A stretch of DNA of 64,000 nt from Blautia parvula (GTDB lineage Bacteria > Bacillota > Clostridia > Lachnospirales > Lachnospiraceae): assembly GCF_020215665.1 (NCBI RefSeq), contig NZ_CP084061.1, positions 3,828,501-3,892,500 of the forward strand, given 5' to 3'. Shown one piece after another: positions 46,345-56,233 of this stretch. The notes under the pieces were generated by a model. That model was not told where the DNA came from, ran no database searches, and saw only the letters and a list, made by a program, of their open reading frames with translations. The stretch's first letter is position 1. Each line of letters opens with the position of its first letter. The position numbers and the translations under genes were made by a program.

Positions 46345-46992
46345 TTACAATTCTTGTTTCAAAAAAATCCGATAACTGATCTGATACATTCCATAACCCC
46401 AAACCAACGCGATAAGCGGGGAACAGCATAAAAGGATAAACACCGTCTGATCCGTCAGCTCCACGCCCAGTATTGCAAGCAGCTTATATGCCCCAAAACA
46501 AATTGCTGCTGGAATGAGGAACGATACCAATAGTAAAACGCGCCCTTTTTCGGCTCCAAATTTAAACACCAGCGGGATTGACATACTTCCAAAAATGAGG
46601 GAAATTACCGTTGCCGCTAAGGTTAAAAACAGCAGTTCCACAATAGCGGCAGGACTGAATGTAATTTTGCCTGCTATGCCTCCGCCGACCAAGCCTATAG
46701 CCAAGCCGAATACACTTCCAATCGCACAAAAGATTGCTAAGACAATAAACTTTCCAATCACTAAATCTCTTTTTGAAATGGGCATTATCATAGCATATCG
46801 CGTCCATTTGGAGTTATCGTCAAAAGAAAAAGTGGTTACGATCATCATACTGCATAAGATGCCGCAGATGAAAATATATGCTCCCACACCAGAGGTAGGA
46901 ATAAAAGCCACAGCAAACACCGCAAGTATAAACAGCATAGATTTTGTATTGTGTCCGATATTATATAAATCTTTCAATATAAGACTTTTCAT
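46345..46992 (-). CDS. ABC-2 permease of YtrA-like operon
   Basis: 215 aa, six membrane segments. GGAG upstream; overlaps ATPase by 4 nt. Part of an exporter induced by GntR regulator release. Confidence 0.85.
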   Translation of the reverse strand: MKSLILKDLYNIGHNTKSMLFILAVFAVAFIPTSGVGAYIFICGILCSMMIVTTFSFDDNSKWTRYAMIMPISKRDLVIGKFIVLAIFCAIGSVFGLAIGLVGGGIAGKITFSPAAIVELLFLTLAATVISLIFGSMSIPLVFKFGAEKGRVLLLVSFLIPAAICFGAYKLLAILGVELTDQTVFILLCCSPLIALVWGYGMYQISYRIFLKQEL

Positions 46993-47849
46993 TTCGCCCG
47001 CTCTCCTTTCACATACAGCAGCAGAATATCGTCAATCGTAGCATCATCAACGACGGCCGCTTTATATTTTTTCCTGGCCTTTTCTTTATCAGCTACCAGC
47101 ACATTCCACTGGTAATCGTCTTTGCGGTAAGCGAGGATCTCCGCTTTATCAATCTGGTCGAAAACGGCTGCACCGCAGCGGATGATTCCATATTTGTAGC
47201 GCAGTTCATCCTTTGTCTTGCAAAACAGGACTTTTCCCTGATGAATAAAAGTAATATAGTCGGCAACCTTTTCCAAATCCGTGGTGATATGGGAGGACAT
47301 CAGGATTGAATGGTTTTCATCCTGCACGAAATCCAAAAAGACATCAAGAATATCATCCCGCATAACCGGGTCAAGACCGCTGGTCGCCTCATCCAAAATC
47401 AACAGCTTCGGTTTATGGGAAAGCGCCACAGCGATACACAATTTCATTTTCATGCCTTTGGAAAGTGTTTTGATCTCTTTATCCAACGGAAGCCCGAAAC
47501 GTTTCAGATAATCCCGGTACAGGTATTCATCCCATTGTTTATAGGCCGCTCCGGAGATCTTACCCACTTTCGCAGGCGTCAATGTTTCATAGAAATTGAT
47601 TCCATCGAACACAACGCCTATGTCCTCTTTCAGCTGTTTTGATGAGGCTAATTCCTGTCCCCAAAAAGTAACCGTACCGTCATCTTTCTTAATCAGATCA
47701 AGAATTGCATTGATCGTTGTACTCTTTCCGGCTCCATTCTCGCCAATCAGTCCCATAATCGTTCCTTTCGGAAGGTCAAACGAAACGTGGTCCAGCTGAA
47801 AGCCTTCATACTGTTTCGTTAAATTTTTCACCTGTAAGATTGTATCCAT
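46989..47849 (-). CDS. ABC transporter ATPase of YtrA-like operon
   Basis: 286 aa from ATG 47849 (GGAGGAGTGACT upstream); GTG 47855 is too close. Walker A GENGAGKSTTI, signature LSKGMKMKLCI, Walker B LLILDEATSGLD. Works with the permease at 46345. Confidence 0.92.
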   Translation of the reverse strand: MDTILQVKNLTKQYEGFQLDHVSFDLPKGTIMGLIGENGAGKSTTINAILDLIKKDDGTVTFWGQELASSKQLKEDIGVVFDGINFYETLTPAKVGKISGAAYKQWDEYLYRDYLKRFGLPLDKEIKTLSKGMKMKLCIAVALSHKPKLLILDEATSGLDPVMRDDILDVFLDFVQDENHSILMSSHITTDLEKVADYITFIHQGKVLFCKTKDELRYKYGIIRCGAAVFDQIDKAEILAYRKDDYQWNVLVADKEKARKKYKAAVVDDATIDDILLLYVKGERAK

Positions 47850-47851
47850 AG

Positions 47852-48229
47852 TCACTCCTCCTCTTGATAAAACATAGTCAAAAGCTCAACTAATTTTCCC
47901 AGCGAAATTCCACTGGTTCTGCCAATACCAGCGGCCTCCTGTAAATGCTCTTCCGCTAACCGCTGCTGTTCCTCTTGATAAAAGTCTTTATTCTGTGCCG
48001 CTACAAAACTTCCACGCCCGACTGTTGTCTCGATAAATCCGTCCCTTTGCAGATCCTCATATGCCTTTTGAACGGTAATAACGCTTACATGGATTGACTT
48101 TGCCAATGCCCGCATAGAAGGAATAGGATCGCCCGTCTGCAGTTCACCGCTCATAATCATAGCTTTTATCTGTGAGGTAATCTGCTCATAAATGGGTTTA
48201 CTCGTATTACTGCTTATTATAATTTCCAC
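47852..48229 (-). CDS. GntR-family regulator (YtrA type)
   Basis: 125 aa from GTG 48229 (GGAGGG upstream). Winged helix SKPIYEQITSQIKAMIMSG, RALAKSIHVSVITVQKAYE; short YtrA-like C-terminal dimerisation helix pair. First gene of the three-gene operon. Its operator is likely the palindrome at 48249-48279. Confidence 0.92.
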   Translation of the reverse strand: MEIIISSNTSKPIYEQITSQIKAMIMSGELQTGDPIPSMRALAKSIHVSVITVQKAYEDLQRDGFIETTVGRGSFVAAQNKDFYQEEQQRLAEEHLQEAAGIGRTSGISLGKLVELLTMFYQEEE

Positions 48230-48248
48230 AGGATCCCTCCATCCGTCA

Positions 48249-48302
48249 TATAATGTACTTATTGAACAAGTACATTATAGCAACTTCAGTCACAATTGTC
48301 AA
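48249..48302 (-). promoter_or_regulatory. promoter and palindromic operator of the YtrA-like operon
   Basis: Minus strand TTGACA (48302-48297), 17-nt spacer, TATAAT (48279-48274). A 31-bp palindrome with arms TATAATGTACTT and AAGTACATTATA covers 48249-48279, overlapping the -10. Typical for GntR repression. Confidence 0.85.
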
Positions 48303-48420
48303 TAAGGTAATGGCAAGTGGCAAAATTCTTATGAGAACAATAACAAATGGGATCTGTTCTCTGGAAAAGGGGCATAAGCAAAACAAGACCACAAGGGAAG
48401 TAAAATCCTTGTGATCTTTG

Positions 48421-48835
48421 TTATGGTATTTCAAATTTATAACCTACACCGACAATATTTTTGATATATTCCAGGCCATCCGGTGTTATCTTCAATTTCT
48501 TCCGCAGATTGCTCATATGATTGCTTACCGCTTTTCGTGAGTAAAAGGTAACATCCTCGTTCCAGACCAGCTCCATGATCAGCTCGTAGGTGAACACCCG
48601 CTGAGGGTGTGTGATCAGCAGGGCAAGAATATCAAATTCTTTCGCCGTCAGTTCGACCACTTGCCCGTCCACCCGCACCAACCGCTGCTCCATGCAAAAG
48701 TATAAGTCACCCATATGAATCTCTGTGAAGATACCTTCATTCTCTGTTAACAGCTTATAAGCTCCGGAGCGGATACACAGAATATCAGCTGAACCGCCAT
48801 TCTGCTTTTCTTTACCAAGAAGATAGTTTGCTTAT
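48421..48835 (-). pseudogene. response regulator, DNA-binding part only
   Basis: The frame opens after a TAA near 48833 and has no start before an internal ATG 48714 without ribosome site. It encodes an OmpR-type winged helix (LTAKEFDILALLITHPQRVF, then KAVSNHMSNLRKKLKI). The receiver domain is absent or degraded (only SADILCIRSGAYKLL precedes it). Decayed remnant. Confidence 0.6.
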
Positions 48836-49052
48836 TGAACTTCTAATGCTCAACAAGAGTTACCAAATCATACGGGAAACGCTTGCAGACTTTACCACCA
48901 ATCGGGAATAGCGCCCTGCCCCGAAGACACATTTAATCAGTCGATAATCTAACTATACGCATAAAACGCTTAGGTTTCTATATATTGGCCTGTTTTCGGA
49001 AATGCTGTTTATGGTGATGATAACATACATACACGGTTATTTATAAGGTTCC
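48836..49052. other. intergenic region
   Basis: Contains a plus-strand frame end reading MLNKSYQIIRETLADF (48852-48911), probably another gene remnant. The rest shows nothing clear. Confidence 0.4.
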
Positions 49053-49292
49053 TTATTTCATAACATATTCTGCAAGATACTTTTCCGCCTCGTCTGATGA
49101 GAAAAAATCATGTTGCTCTCCGGTTATATATCGAACAGCATCATTCCATTCTTTCACGCTGAAAGTATCAGGGGGCAGCTCTCTCAGTGCATGATGTACA
49201 GCCAAAAAGTTGTTTGCCTGATGTAGATCAGACAAATACATGCAGCCTGCTTTTGCAGACAAGTAATCCAATAATTTCATTGATTCCACCAA
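49053..49292 (-). CDS. small protein, last gene of SipW operon
   Basis: 79 aa from TTG 49292 (or GTG 49289), AGGAGG upstream. Soluble, VESMKLLDYLSAKAGCMYL, no signal or membrane segment. The longer open frame overlapping the upstream gene is rejected. Function unknown; may be a cytosolic partner or regulator. Confidence 0.6.
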   Translation of the reverse strand: MVESMKLLDYLSAKAGCMYLSDLHQANNFLAVHHALRELPPDTFSVKEWNDAVRYITGEQHDFFSSDEAEKYLAEYVMK

Positions 49293-49317
49293 ATGTGTTA
49301 CCTCCTGCTTGTTCAAA

Positions 49318-50370
49318 TTAGGGCTCCCCAGCTGGCGCCGGTGAGGCATCCGTTTCAGACATTTGCAGAGAATCCTCTTCCGACACAGACTCCGATTCCG
49401 TTTCAGGAACTGTTTCCTCCGAAGTCGGTTCAGGTATTGTCTCATCAGACTGGGACTCAGTTTCAGAATCTGATTTCTCTGGCATAGACTCCGATTCAAA
49501 GTCCGAAACAGGTTCATCCGGGATCTCCTGAACCGGCTCACCCGACCCAGACACAACGATTCTAGAACCGTTTGGAATAAGGCTGGCGTGAACTGTTAAA
49601 ACACCGTTTACCAGCTCATAAATAAGTGCTTCACCATTGTTTATCGTCACCGTAACATGTGTGGGTAACGTAAAACCTTCGTCGGCAGTAAATATTACTT
49701 GCAGTCCATCTGAATCCAGAATACTGCTTTGCTGTGTCATATTCTGCAGATCATACTCTGCTTCAGACGGTAACTGTATCGGTGCATTTCCAATGACATC
49801 CCCGGCATGGACGTACTGAATTTCTTCCTGTTTGCCCTCTAATGCGGCGATTTGCCAATCCCCCCAATGTGTTTCTATAGAGAAAATATCTGCCTGCAGA
49901 TCTCCCGCAACTGTCATCCGCTCCGTCACACCATTCTGATAGGTAAAAACAAATGCGGAATCAGCTGTGATTTGATCCGTATAGTACACCATTTGCCGTT
50001 CATTTACCGCATCCCAGAACTTTAAGATGCAGTAACCGGTTGTAGCAGTGCCCGATATTGAAATCTTTACTTCATATGTGCTATTGGCCACAAGAGAGAA
50101 TTCCGCTGGCTCACCACTCACGCTGCGCCGGGTATCGGAAAAATCAGTATCTGCCGATATCACCGAAACGTCGCAGGAGAAGTCTGCCATACTGACATTT
50201 TCCAAGACCCCCAGTGCCGCATCAGTATACCAAGCCCAGCTAGCTCCTATAAAAAAACTGAGGCTTAGCACAATGCCAATAATAGAAGGCAGTAAAAGCT
50301 GTATATATTTTCCGCCTGGCATTGCCTTTCTAAGCTTTTGATTCCATTGTGCATTGTTAATTAGGTACAT
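49318..50370 (-). CDS. SipW-type secreted protein with acidic tail
   Basis: 350 aa from ATG 50370 (GGGAGG 9 nt upstream). Membrane segment then ASWAWYTDAALGVLENVSMADF, the SipW-dependent leader end. Core beta-rich domain about 50-265; C-terminal Glu/Ser/Pro-rich tail (residues about 275-350) with repeats such as SESE and PEPTSEET. No wall-anchor motif. Tail may bind calcium or shield the surface. Probably a matrix protein. Confidence 0.78.
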   Translation of the reverse strand: MYLINNAQWNQKLRKAMPGGKYIQLLLPSIIGIVLSLSFFIGASWAWYTDAALGVLENVSMADFSCDVSVISADTDFSDTRRSVSGEPAEFSLVANSTYEVKISISGTATTGYCILKFWDAVNERQMVYYTDQITADSAFVFTYQNGVTERMTVAGDLQADIFSIETHWGDWQIAALEGKQEEIQYVHAGDVIGNAPIQLPSEAEYDLQNMTQQSSILDSDGLQVIFTADEGFTLPTHVTVTINNGEALIYELVNGVLTVHASLIPNGSRIVVSGSGEPVQEIPDEPVSDFESESMPEKSDSETESQSDETIPEPTSEETVPETESESVSEEDSLQMSETDASPAPAGEP

Positions 50371-50496
50371 GATGTAAAACCTCCCATTTGTTCCTTGTAT
50401 TATACCCAAATGAAGCTATCAAAAGGCATAGAAACAAGACAGTTCCTATACCCTTTGACAGCCCCTCTCCCTAAAGGGAGAGAAACCTGAGATGCT

Positions 50497-51960
50497 TTAC
50501 AGTTTCGCTGTTACACCATCAATAATAATCGTACAGCCCTTGAGGTTTTCGGTATCCGGTTCGGTGTCGTCTAACATGCTGGTTATATTGGATGCCGTAA
50601 GCTTAGTGCCATTGAAATAGCAGTTGTTAATGGTAATGGTAAATCCGGTTGCACCTGCGCCCATTCGGAAATCACCATCAAAAGTGCAATTGGTCAGCGT
50701 CGTGTCACAGTAGGGACGCAGAAAATCATAACCGGCCGTTCCCTTGCCAAACTCCGTGTTATCAAAGTAAGCGCCATTGGCCATCTCGCCGTAAGACGTC
50801 CAGCCGAGCAGCTTGGAATCCTTAACATACAGGCCTAAATCTCCACTGCCGGCATTGAAGGTATAGACTGCATCGATATCGCAATTATTCACATAGATAT
50901 CGCCGCCCTTGCTTTGGGAGTAGATACCGCGGTAAGCGCCGCTAATTGTAGAGTTGGATATCTTGAAAGTCTCACCGGCCGCTAATTTTTCTACGAGGAT
51001 AGACGAATTATTTATGCCGGAACTGCCTCCAGTGATTACTGCATTTCTAATCTCCGCGCCATCTGCTTCGATATTGATGACACTGTTGAAGCCAGACGCT
51101 GTGATGTTCTGTCCGCTGATGGTCATATTGCTGATGGTAACATTTTTATTTGTAACTTTGTACCCATCCCCCGCAGCAGAAAGTGTTGTGTCATCGCCAT
51201 CTACAATTAGTTTTGTCACACCGGTACCTCTACCGGTAATCATAACGCCTTCAGGAATGATCTCAGTGAGAGACATTTCTGAAGCCGTGATTTCCAGAGT
51301 GTCACCTGCCTGTGCCTGAGTCAGAACATCCCTAAATTCTGTCTGTGAACCAACCAGAGTTGTATATTTAGCCTCTGCGTCATACTGATTGTCTTTGCTG
51401 TCGTGTTCTTCCGCGTACTGAGTAGCCATAACAGTAATAGCAATACCACTGACGGTCAGGCCCTGATACTCATTGCCGGCACTTTCTTTCATATGACCAG
51501 AAAGCACAATGGCTTCTGTGCTCTGCCCGGCTGCGGAAAGATGCCCTTCAAAATCTGTCAGATCAGTTTCTTCTCCGCCCACGGTAATCTTCCAGTCAAT
51601 AGCCTCCAGAAGCTTGGCATCACCATCAATCCCAGACACGGCCAGCTTGTACTTGAGCGCAAGGTTTCCGTTGTTCTTTACATAGACCTCTGGCAGATTG
51701 TATGTAACTCCCGGTTCCCAAAGAATAGTTTCCTCCTCACTGCCTTCGGCTTTCACAAAGTCCAATGTTTTCCCAACAAGAGAGTCTCCTTCTTTATTTA
51801 CCAGTTCTACATTTAACGTACCGGCTTCAATGGAGTTTACATTGGTACTCGCATTGTCTGTAAACCATGCGAAGGTAGCGCCAATGAGCATGGCTACACA
51901 CAGAAGCAAGGACATCACGCTCATCAGCAATGTACGTTTTGGATTTCTACTTTTCATCAT
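50497..51960 (-). CDS. SipW-dependent surface protein with beta-helix-like region
   Basis: 487 aa from ATG 51960 (AAGGAG 10 nt upstream). Leader LLMSVMSLLLCVAMLIGATF followed by AWFTDNAST, the TIGR04088-type SipW signal. Residues about 40-185 form a TasA/camelysin-like beta domain (EPGVTYNLPEVYVKNNGNLA); residues about 200-480 carry irregular repeats such as NKNVTISNMTISGQN and NCDIDAVYTFN, read as a right-handed beta-helix of pectate-lyase type. No catalytic residues seen. Confidence 0.85.
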   Translation of the reverse strand: MMKSRNPKRTLLMSVMSLLLCVAMLIGATFAWFTDNASTNVNSIEAGTLNVELVNKEGDSLVGKTLDFVKAEGSEEETILWEPGVTYNLPEVYVKNNGNLALKYKLAVSGIDGDAKLLEAIDWKITVGGEETDLTDFEGHLSAAGQSTEAIVLSGHMKESAGNEYQGLTVSGIAITVMATQYAEEHDSKDNQYDAEAKYTTLVGSQTEFRDVLTQAQAGDTLEITASEMSLTEIIPEGVMITGRGTGVTKLIVDGDDTTLSAAGDGYKVTNKNVTISNMTISGQNITASGFNSVINIEADGAEIRNAVITGGSSGINNSSILVEKLAAGETFKISNSTISGAYRGIYSQSKGGDIYVNNCDIDAVYTFNAGSGDLGLYVKDSKLLGWTSYGEMANGAYFDNTEFGKGTAGYDFLRPYCDTTLTNCTFDGDFRMGAGATGFTITINNCYFNGTKLTASNITSMLDDTEPDTENLKGCTIIIDGVTAKL

Positions 51961-52038
51961 TCTAAATAATCTCCTTGAATTTTGATGACGCTTGTTCGCA
52001 ACATTCTCCATACGAGGGCGGAAGGCCAACGATAGGAT

Positions 52039-53427
52039 TTACTTACTAAATATTGTTTCACCATCAATATTGATGGTGATTCCGGTCACGTTGTAAACCG
52101 AAATTGGTGCGTCATCTGCTGTTACCTCATTACCATTCACCTTCAAGATACAGCCGTTCATATTAATGGTGCAGGCTGAGCGCAGGGAGAATAGATATTG
52201 CTTATTCCCTGTGGTTTCATTGGCCTCGATAATGCAGTTATTGAAAGTCCATTCAGACCCACCGGCAAGCTCATTCACAACTATGGTAGCAAAGTTATTC
52301 CAACCTTCCGCATTGTAGGTCTTGTCATTGTTGCCGATTAGCTTGCAGTTTTCAAAAGTCACCTTGGTATTGGGGGAATGAGTTTGTGCCGCACACCAAC
52401 CGGTCAACGTAGTATTTTTGATGACAGCGTTCACCTTCTGATTCTCGCTGGCAATATTCAGGGCATAGTAGTTTGCAGACACTGAGCAATTATCTACGAC
52501 AATGGTAACATCGCTATTCGCATAAACTGAGATGCCCCGTGTATAGGTTCCGCTTGTAGGACCTACAACATTTACGCCAGAAAGTGTCATGGTGACAGGT
52601 TCATTCTGATTATTTATGTCAATGACACGCTTGTTGTCACCATTTTCAATCGACAGTGATCCGTTCTCACTACCATAAATGGTCACATTCCCTGCAACCT
52701 TAATGGATTCCGGCAACACGATGGATTGAGTCAGGATAACATCTTCCCCTTTTGCAAGTGCTGCCAAAAGTTCTTCCTGGGAAGAAACAGGCGTACCGTA
52801 TTTGGCGTTTTCATCATATGCATTATTGAAGCTATCGCTTTCAACAGTATCCTGCGTAGCTGCAACAGTAATATAAATACCATTTAGCGTCAGCCCCTGA
52901 TACTCGTTACCAGCACTTTCCCGCATATGACCGCTGATTGTGAGGGAAGACAGTTCCTTATCCACCGTGGGAGAACCTGACTCCTGCATGCCTGCAATAT
53001 GGCCTTCATAAGTCGTGAGGTCTACCATCTCTTCACCGTTTTTCAGTGTAAAGTCAATTGCATTCAGCAACTCTGCGTTTCCGTCAAGGCCGCTGATTTG
53101 GATTTTGTACTTTAATGCCAGGTTACCCTTGTTCACAACGCGGAGCAGCGGCAGATTGTATGTAACACCCGGCTCCCAAAGGACCTCTTCGCCTTCAGCC
53201 GCTTTTTGGAAAGCAAGGCTCTCATTTTTTCCAACCGCCGTCCAAGTTTCTCCGTTGTCCTCAGACTTCTGCAGCTCGATATCCAAAGTACCGGCCTGAA
53301 TTAAGTTTACTCCTGTACTGGCATTGTCGGTGAACCATGCGAAAGTGGTACCGATGAGCATAGCTACGCACAATACGATGGACAGCATACTAAAAGATAA
53401 TGCTCGTTTTTGATTTTTGTTCTCCAT
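52039..53427 (-). CDS. SipW-dependent surface protein, beta-helix type
   Basis: 462 aa from ATG 53427 (GGGGGAAG upstream). First ~195 residues nearly the same as the gene at 53444 (MENKNQKRALSFSMLSIVL; EPGVTYNLPLLRVVNKGN). C-terminal about 260 residues unrelated in detail to the neighbour, with repeats like NCSVSANYYALNI and NCKLIGNNDKTYNAEGW. Likely matrix or fibre protein. Confidence 0.87.
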   Translation of the reverse strand: MENKNQKRALSFSMLSIVLCVAMLIGTTFAWFTDNASTGVNLIQAGTLDIELQKSEDNGETWTAVGKNESLAFQKAAEGEEVLWEPGVTYNLPLLRVVNKGNLALKYKIQISGLDGNAELLNAIDFTLKNGEEMVDLTTYEGHIAGMQESGSPTVDKELSSLTISGHMRESAGNEYQGLTLNGIYITVAATQDTVESDSFNNAYDENAKYGTPVSSQEELLAALAKGEDVILTQSIVLPESIKVAGNVTIYGSENGSLSIENGDNKRVIDINNQNEPVTMTLSGVNVVGPTSGTYTRGISVYANSDVTIVVDNCSVSANYYALNIASENQKVNAVIKNTTLTGWCAAQTHSPNTKVTFENCKLIGNNDKTYNAEGWNNFATIVVNELAGGSEWTFNNCIIEANETTGNKQYLFSLRSACTINMNGCILKVNGNEVTADDAPISVYNVTGITINIDGETIFSK

Positions 53428-53443
53428 TATTTCTTCCCCCGCC

Positions 53444-55012
53444 TTATTGTTCGGAAAGATTACTTCCCGTAATCTTAACACCAGGTTTAATTACAGACTG
53501 ATCTAATTCCACTTTCGGAGCATTTTTATACTCTCCTTCTCCTGCAAAGGTGCCACCAGTGATTGTAATATCGAATTGCTTACAATTACTGCCATTCGCC
53601 GTTGTTTTATAATAAAGTCCTGCTCTTGTACCTGTAAAAGTACCGCCAGTTACATTAAATGAAATTTCAGTACTATCTTTTGATTCAGCGCCAAGTTTTG
53701 CACCATCCTTAGCTGAGAAAGAACCACCAGAAATATGAACTGTTCCATTTTTCTGATAGATACCAGCTCCATTACTCCCTCCGGTAAAAGTACCGTCTTC
53801 CACCTTCAGAGTGCCGTGACCAGCCCAGTAAACAGCACAACTATCCCACTCGCTCCCACTCGAGGCATATGTTCCTCCCTTGATTGTTATCATCATATCC
53901 GGGTTAGAAAAGGCTGCAGCTGTGGATATGGCATGTCCCCCTGCCGTAACATTTGTATTCTCAACCGTTACTTTACTGCTCCAATAGCATGCAAAGCCAT
54001 ATGTATTAGACTTAACCGTGGAATTCTTTATAAAACAATTACCATACACCGCCACTGCATAAGCCTTGCTATCACTGTTTGCTTCGATATTGACACTTTC
54101 CAATGTTGCAAAAGCATTGGTTTTAACACACACTGCAGAATTAGCTGATTCCGATTTGTTCGATACGATTGTGCCGTTTCTAATCATAGCCATATCGCTT
54201 CCGGTAACATTTACTGTTCCTGTAAGCGTTTTTCCACCGAGATCCAAGGTTACTGCTTTGGAAAGTTCAAACGTCTCTTCACTCATATCTACGTCTTGTG
54301 TAAGCGAAATAATATCACCCGACTGTGCAGTGTTTATAGCCTCTTCCAATTCACTCGGCTTGCTAACAAAGACTATATTCTCATAATCTGCATTTTGGTC
54401 ATAATTATTGTCATTGCTGTCATGTTCAACAGTATCCTGCGTAGCTGCAACAGTAATATAAATACCATTTAGCGCCAGCCCCTGATACTCGTTACCAGCA
54501 CTTTCCCGCATATGACCGCTGATTGTGAGGGAAGACAGTTCCTTATCCACCGTGGGAGAACCTGACTCCTGCATGCCTGCAATATGGCCTTCATAAGTCG
54601 TGAGATCTACCATCTCTTCACCGTTTTTCAGTGTAAAGTCAATTGCATTCAGCAACTCTGCGTTTCCGTCAAGGCCGCTGATTTGGATTTTGTACTTTAA
54701 TGCCAGGTTACCCTTGTTCACAACGCGGAGCAGCGGCAGATTGTATGTAACACCCGGCTCCCAAAGGATCTCTTCGCCTTCAGCCGCTTTTTGGAAAGCA
54801 AGGCTCTCATTTTCTTCAACCGTCGTCCAGGTTTTTCCGTTGTCCTCAGACTTCTGCAGCTCGACATCCAGTGTACCGGCCTGAATTAAGTTTACTCCAG
54901 TACTTGCGTTGTCGGTGAACCATGCGAAAGTGGTACCGATGAGCATAGCTACGCACAATACGATGGACAGCATACTAAAAGATAATGCTCGTTTTTGATT
55001 TTTGTTTTCCAT
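53444..55012 (-). CDS. SipW-dependent surface protein, beta-helix type
   Basis: 522 aa from ATG 55012 (GGGAGG upstream). Leader and TasA-like domain shared with 52039. C-terminal part contains many turns with NGTIVSNKSE, IKNSTVKSNTYGFA and GGTYASSGSEWDS, a regular beta-solenoid with glycines. Presumably secreted and cleaved after IGTTFA, leaving WFTDNA. Confidence 0.87.
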   Translation of the reverse strand: MENKNQKRALSFSMLSIVLCVAMLIGTTFAWFTDNASTGVNLIQAGTLDVELQKSEDNGKTWTTVEENESLAFQKAAEGEEILWEPGVTYNLPLLRVVNKGNLALKYKIQISGLDGNAELLNAIDFTLKNGEEMVDLTTYEGHIAGMQESGSPTVDKELSSLTISGHMRESAGNEYQGLALNGIYITVAATQDTVEHDSNDNNYDQNADYENIVFVSKPSELEEAINTAQSGDIISLTQDVDMSEETFELSKAVTLDLGGKTLTGTVNVTGSDMAMIRNGTIVSNKSESANSAVCVKTNAFATLESVNIEANSDSKAYAVAVYGNCFIKNSTVKSNTYGFACYWSSKVTVENTNVTAGGHAISTAAAFSNPDMMITIKGGTYASSGSEWDSCAVYWAGHGTLKVEDGTFTGGSNGAGIYQKNGTVHISGGSFSAKDGAKLGAESKDSTEISFNVTGGTFTGTRAGLYYKTTANGSNCKQFDITITGGTFAGEGEYKNAPKVELDQSVIKPGVKITGSNLSEQ

Positions 55013-55138
55013 TATATGACCTCCCTTTATATTTATGAGCACGCTACGGTCCGACGGCAATCAGTTTGCCCTCTGAACCGTAGGTGACCCGCTCTATCTA
55101 TGTAATGGCAAATATCAAAGCTGTAAAGCTCTATTGCT

Positions 55139-56221
55139 CTATTGATTTATGACTGCGCCTTCTTCCACAATAAGTTTATCCGCACTGTAAGCTGATTCCT
55201 TTATGGTCAGTTCCGCATCCTTTGCAACGCAAATTGTACCTGTTATAGTGCAATTACTCAGTGTAACCTTACTGCCACTTAAACATTGCAGCGCCTGCTC
55301 ACCATTGATTGCCATATGCTCCAGTACCAGCTCACTACTTCTGACTTTTATGGCAGAATCACTGATGTTATTTGCGGAAATCGAACCGTTCCGAATCGTG
55401 CTGCTTCCGCTGCTGAGTAAAATACCGTTTGTGCTGCCTGTGCCATTTACAGTGAATTCAAAGCCTTTCAGGTCAATAACAGCGTCATAATCTATCGTGA
55501 GAACAGGCTCTGATCCAGATGCTTCTGCCGCAAAGCTGCCGCTAAATTCAATATTTGGTATACATACTCCCAATATGGCTGCCAACTCTGCCGGAGTTTT
55601 TGCATCTGCCAAATATTCTGCATTCAGGTCGTAATCAGGGCCGGTGATATCTGATTCATGACTAGCCTGTGCCACCGCCACTTTAATACCAATACCTCCC
55701 ACCTCCTTTCCCTGCAATGAATTATCGGCATCTGCACGCATGGACCCCACCAGCACATATAAATCACTCTCGGTTTCACCTTTGAGAATAGGATTCGTTT
55801 CAAAAATAACAGGGTTCGCAGTTCTGTAATTAATCTCGTCTGCTTTCACAAGTCGAAAATAGATGCTCTCCAAATCCGACTTATTCTGATTTTCAAAAAC
55901 GAGGAAGAGACGATATTTAAAGGCCAATGTTCCTGTGTTAGATACCCGGAATGGCTTAGTGTAATAGGTGGCTCCTGGTTCCCAAAGAACCTGCTTGCCC
56001 GCGTCTCCGGCTTGTTGGAACGAAAGTGGAATGTTTCGGATGGAACCCCCATCGGCATCCACCAAATCAACGCAAAAGGTTCCGGCTTCAATATTTCCTA
56101 TAGGTGTCGTTGCATTGTCCCGAAACCACGCCCATGTCGTACCCGCAAGCAAGCTGATACAAAGCAGCATGGAAATGCAGCTCATGATTAATGATTCTTT
56201 TATGTACCTAAGATCCCTCAT
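55139..56221 (-). CDS. SipW-dependent surface protein
   Basis: 360 aa from ATG 56221 (AGGGGAG 7 nt upstream). Leader ISMLLCISLLAGTTWAWF then RDNATTPIGNIEAGTFCVDL. TasA-like domain about 45-200 and a shorter solenoid of about 130 residues (SSGSSTIRNGSISAN, NCTITGTICVAKDAE). 12 nt-scale spacing to sipW. Confidence 0.85.
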   Translation of the reverse strand: MRDLRYIKESLIMSCISMLLCISLLAGTTWAWFRDNATTPIGNIEAGTFCVDLVDADGGSIRNIPLSFQQAGDAGKQVLWEPGATYYTKPFRVSNTGTLAFKYRLFLVFENQNKSDLESIYFRLVKADEINYRTANPVIFETNPILKGETESDLYVLVGSMRADADNSLQGKEVGGIGIKVAVAQASHESDITGPDYDLNAEYLADAKTPAELAAILGVCIPNIEFSGSFAAEASGSEPVLTIDYDAVIDLKGFEFTVNGTGSTNGILLSSGSSTIRNGSISANNISDSAIKVRSSELVLEHMAINGEQALQCLSGSKVTLSNCTITGTICVAKDAELTIKESAYSADKLIVEEGAVINQ

Positions 56222-56233
56222 CGGCATACTCCC

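Noticed and set aside
48852-48911. Short plus-strand frame MLNKSYQIIRETLADF
   Set aside because: May be the tail of a lost gene, but too short and unrecognised to call as a gene.
49293-49556. N-terminal extension of the last operon gene
   Set aside because: Overlaps the acidic-tail coding region in another frame and has Arg-rich shadow composition; TTG/GTG near 49290 has the ribosome site.
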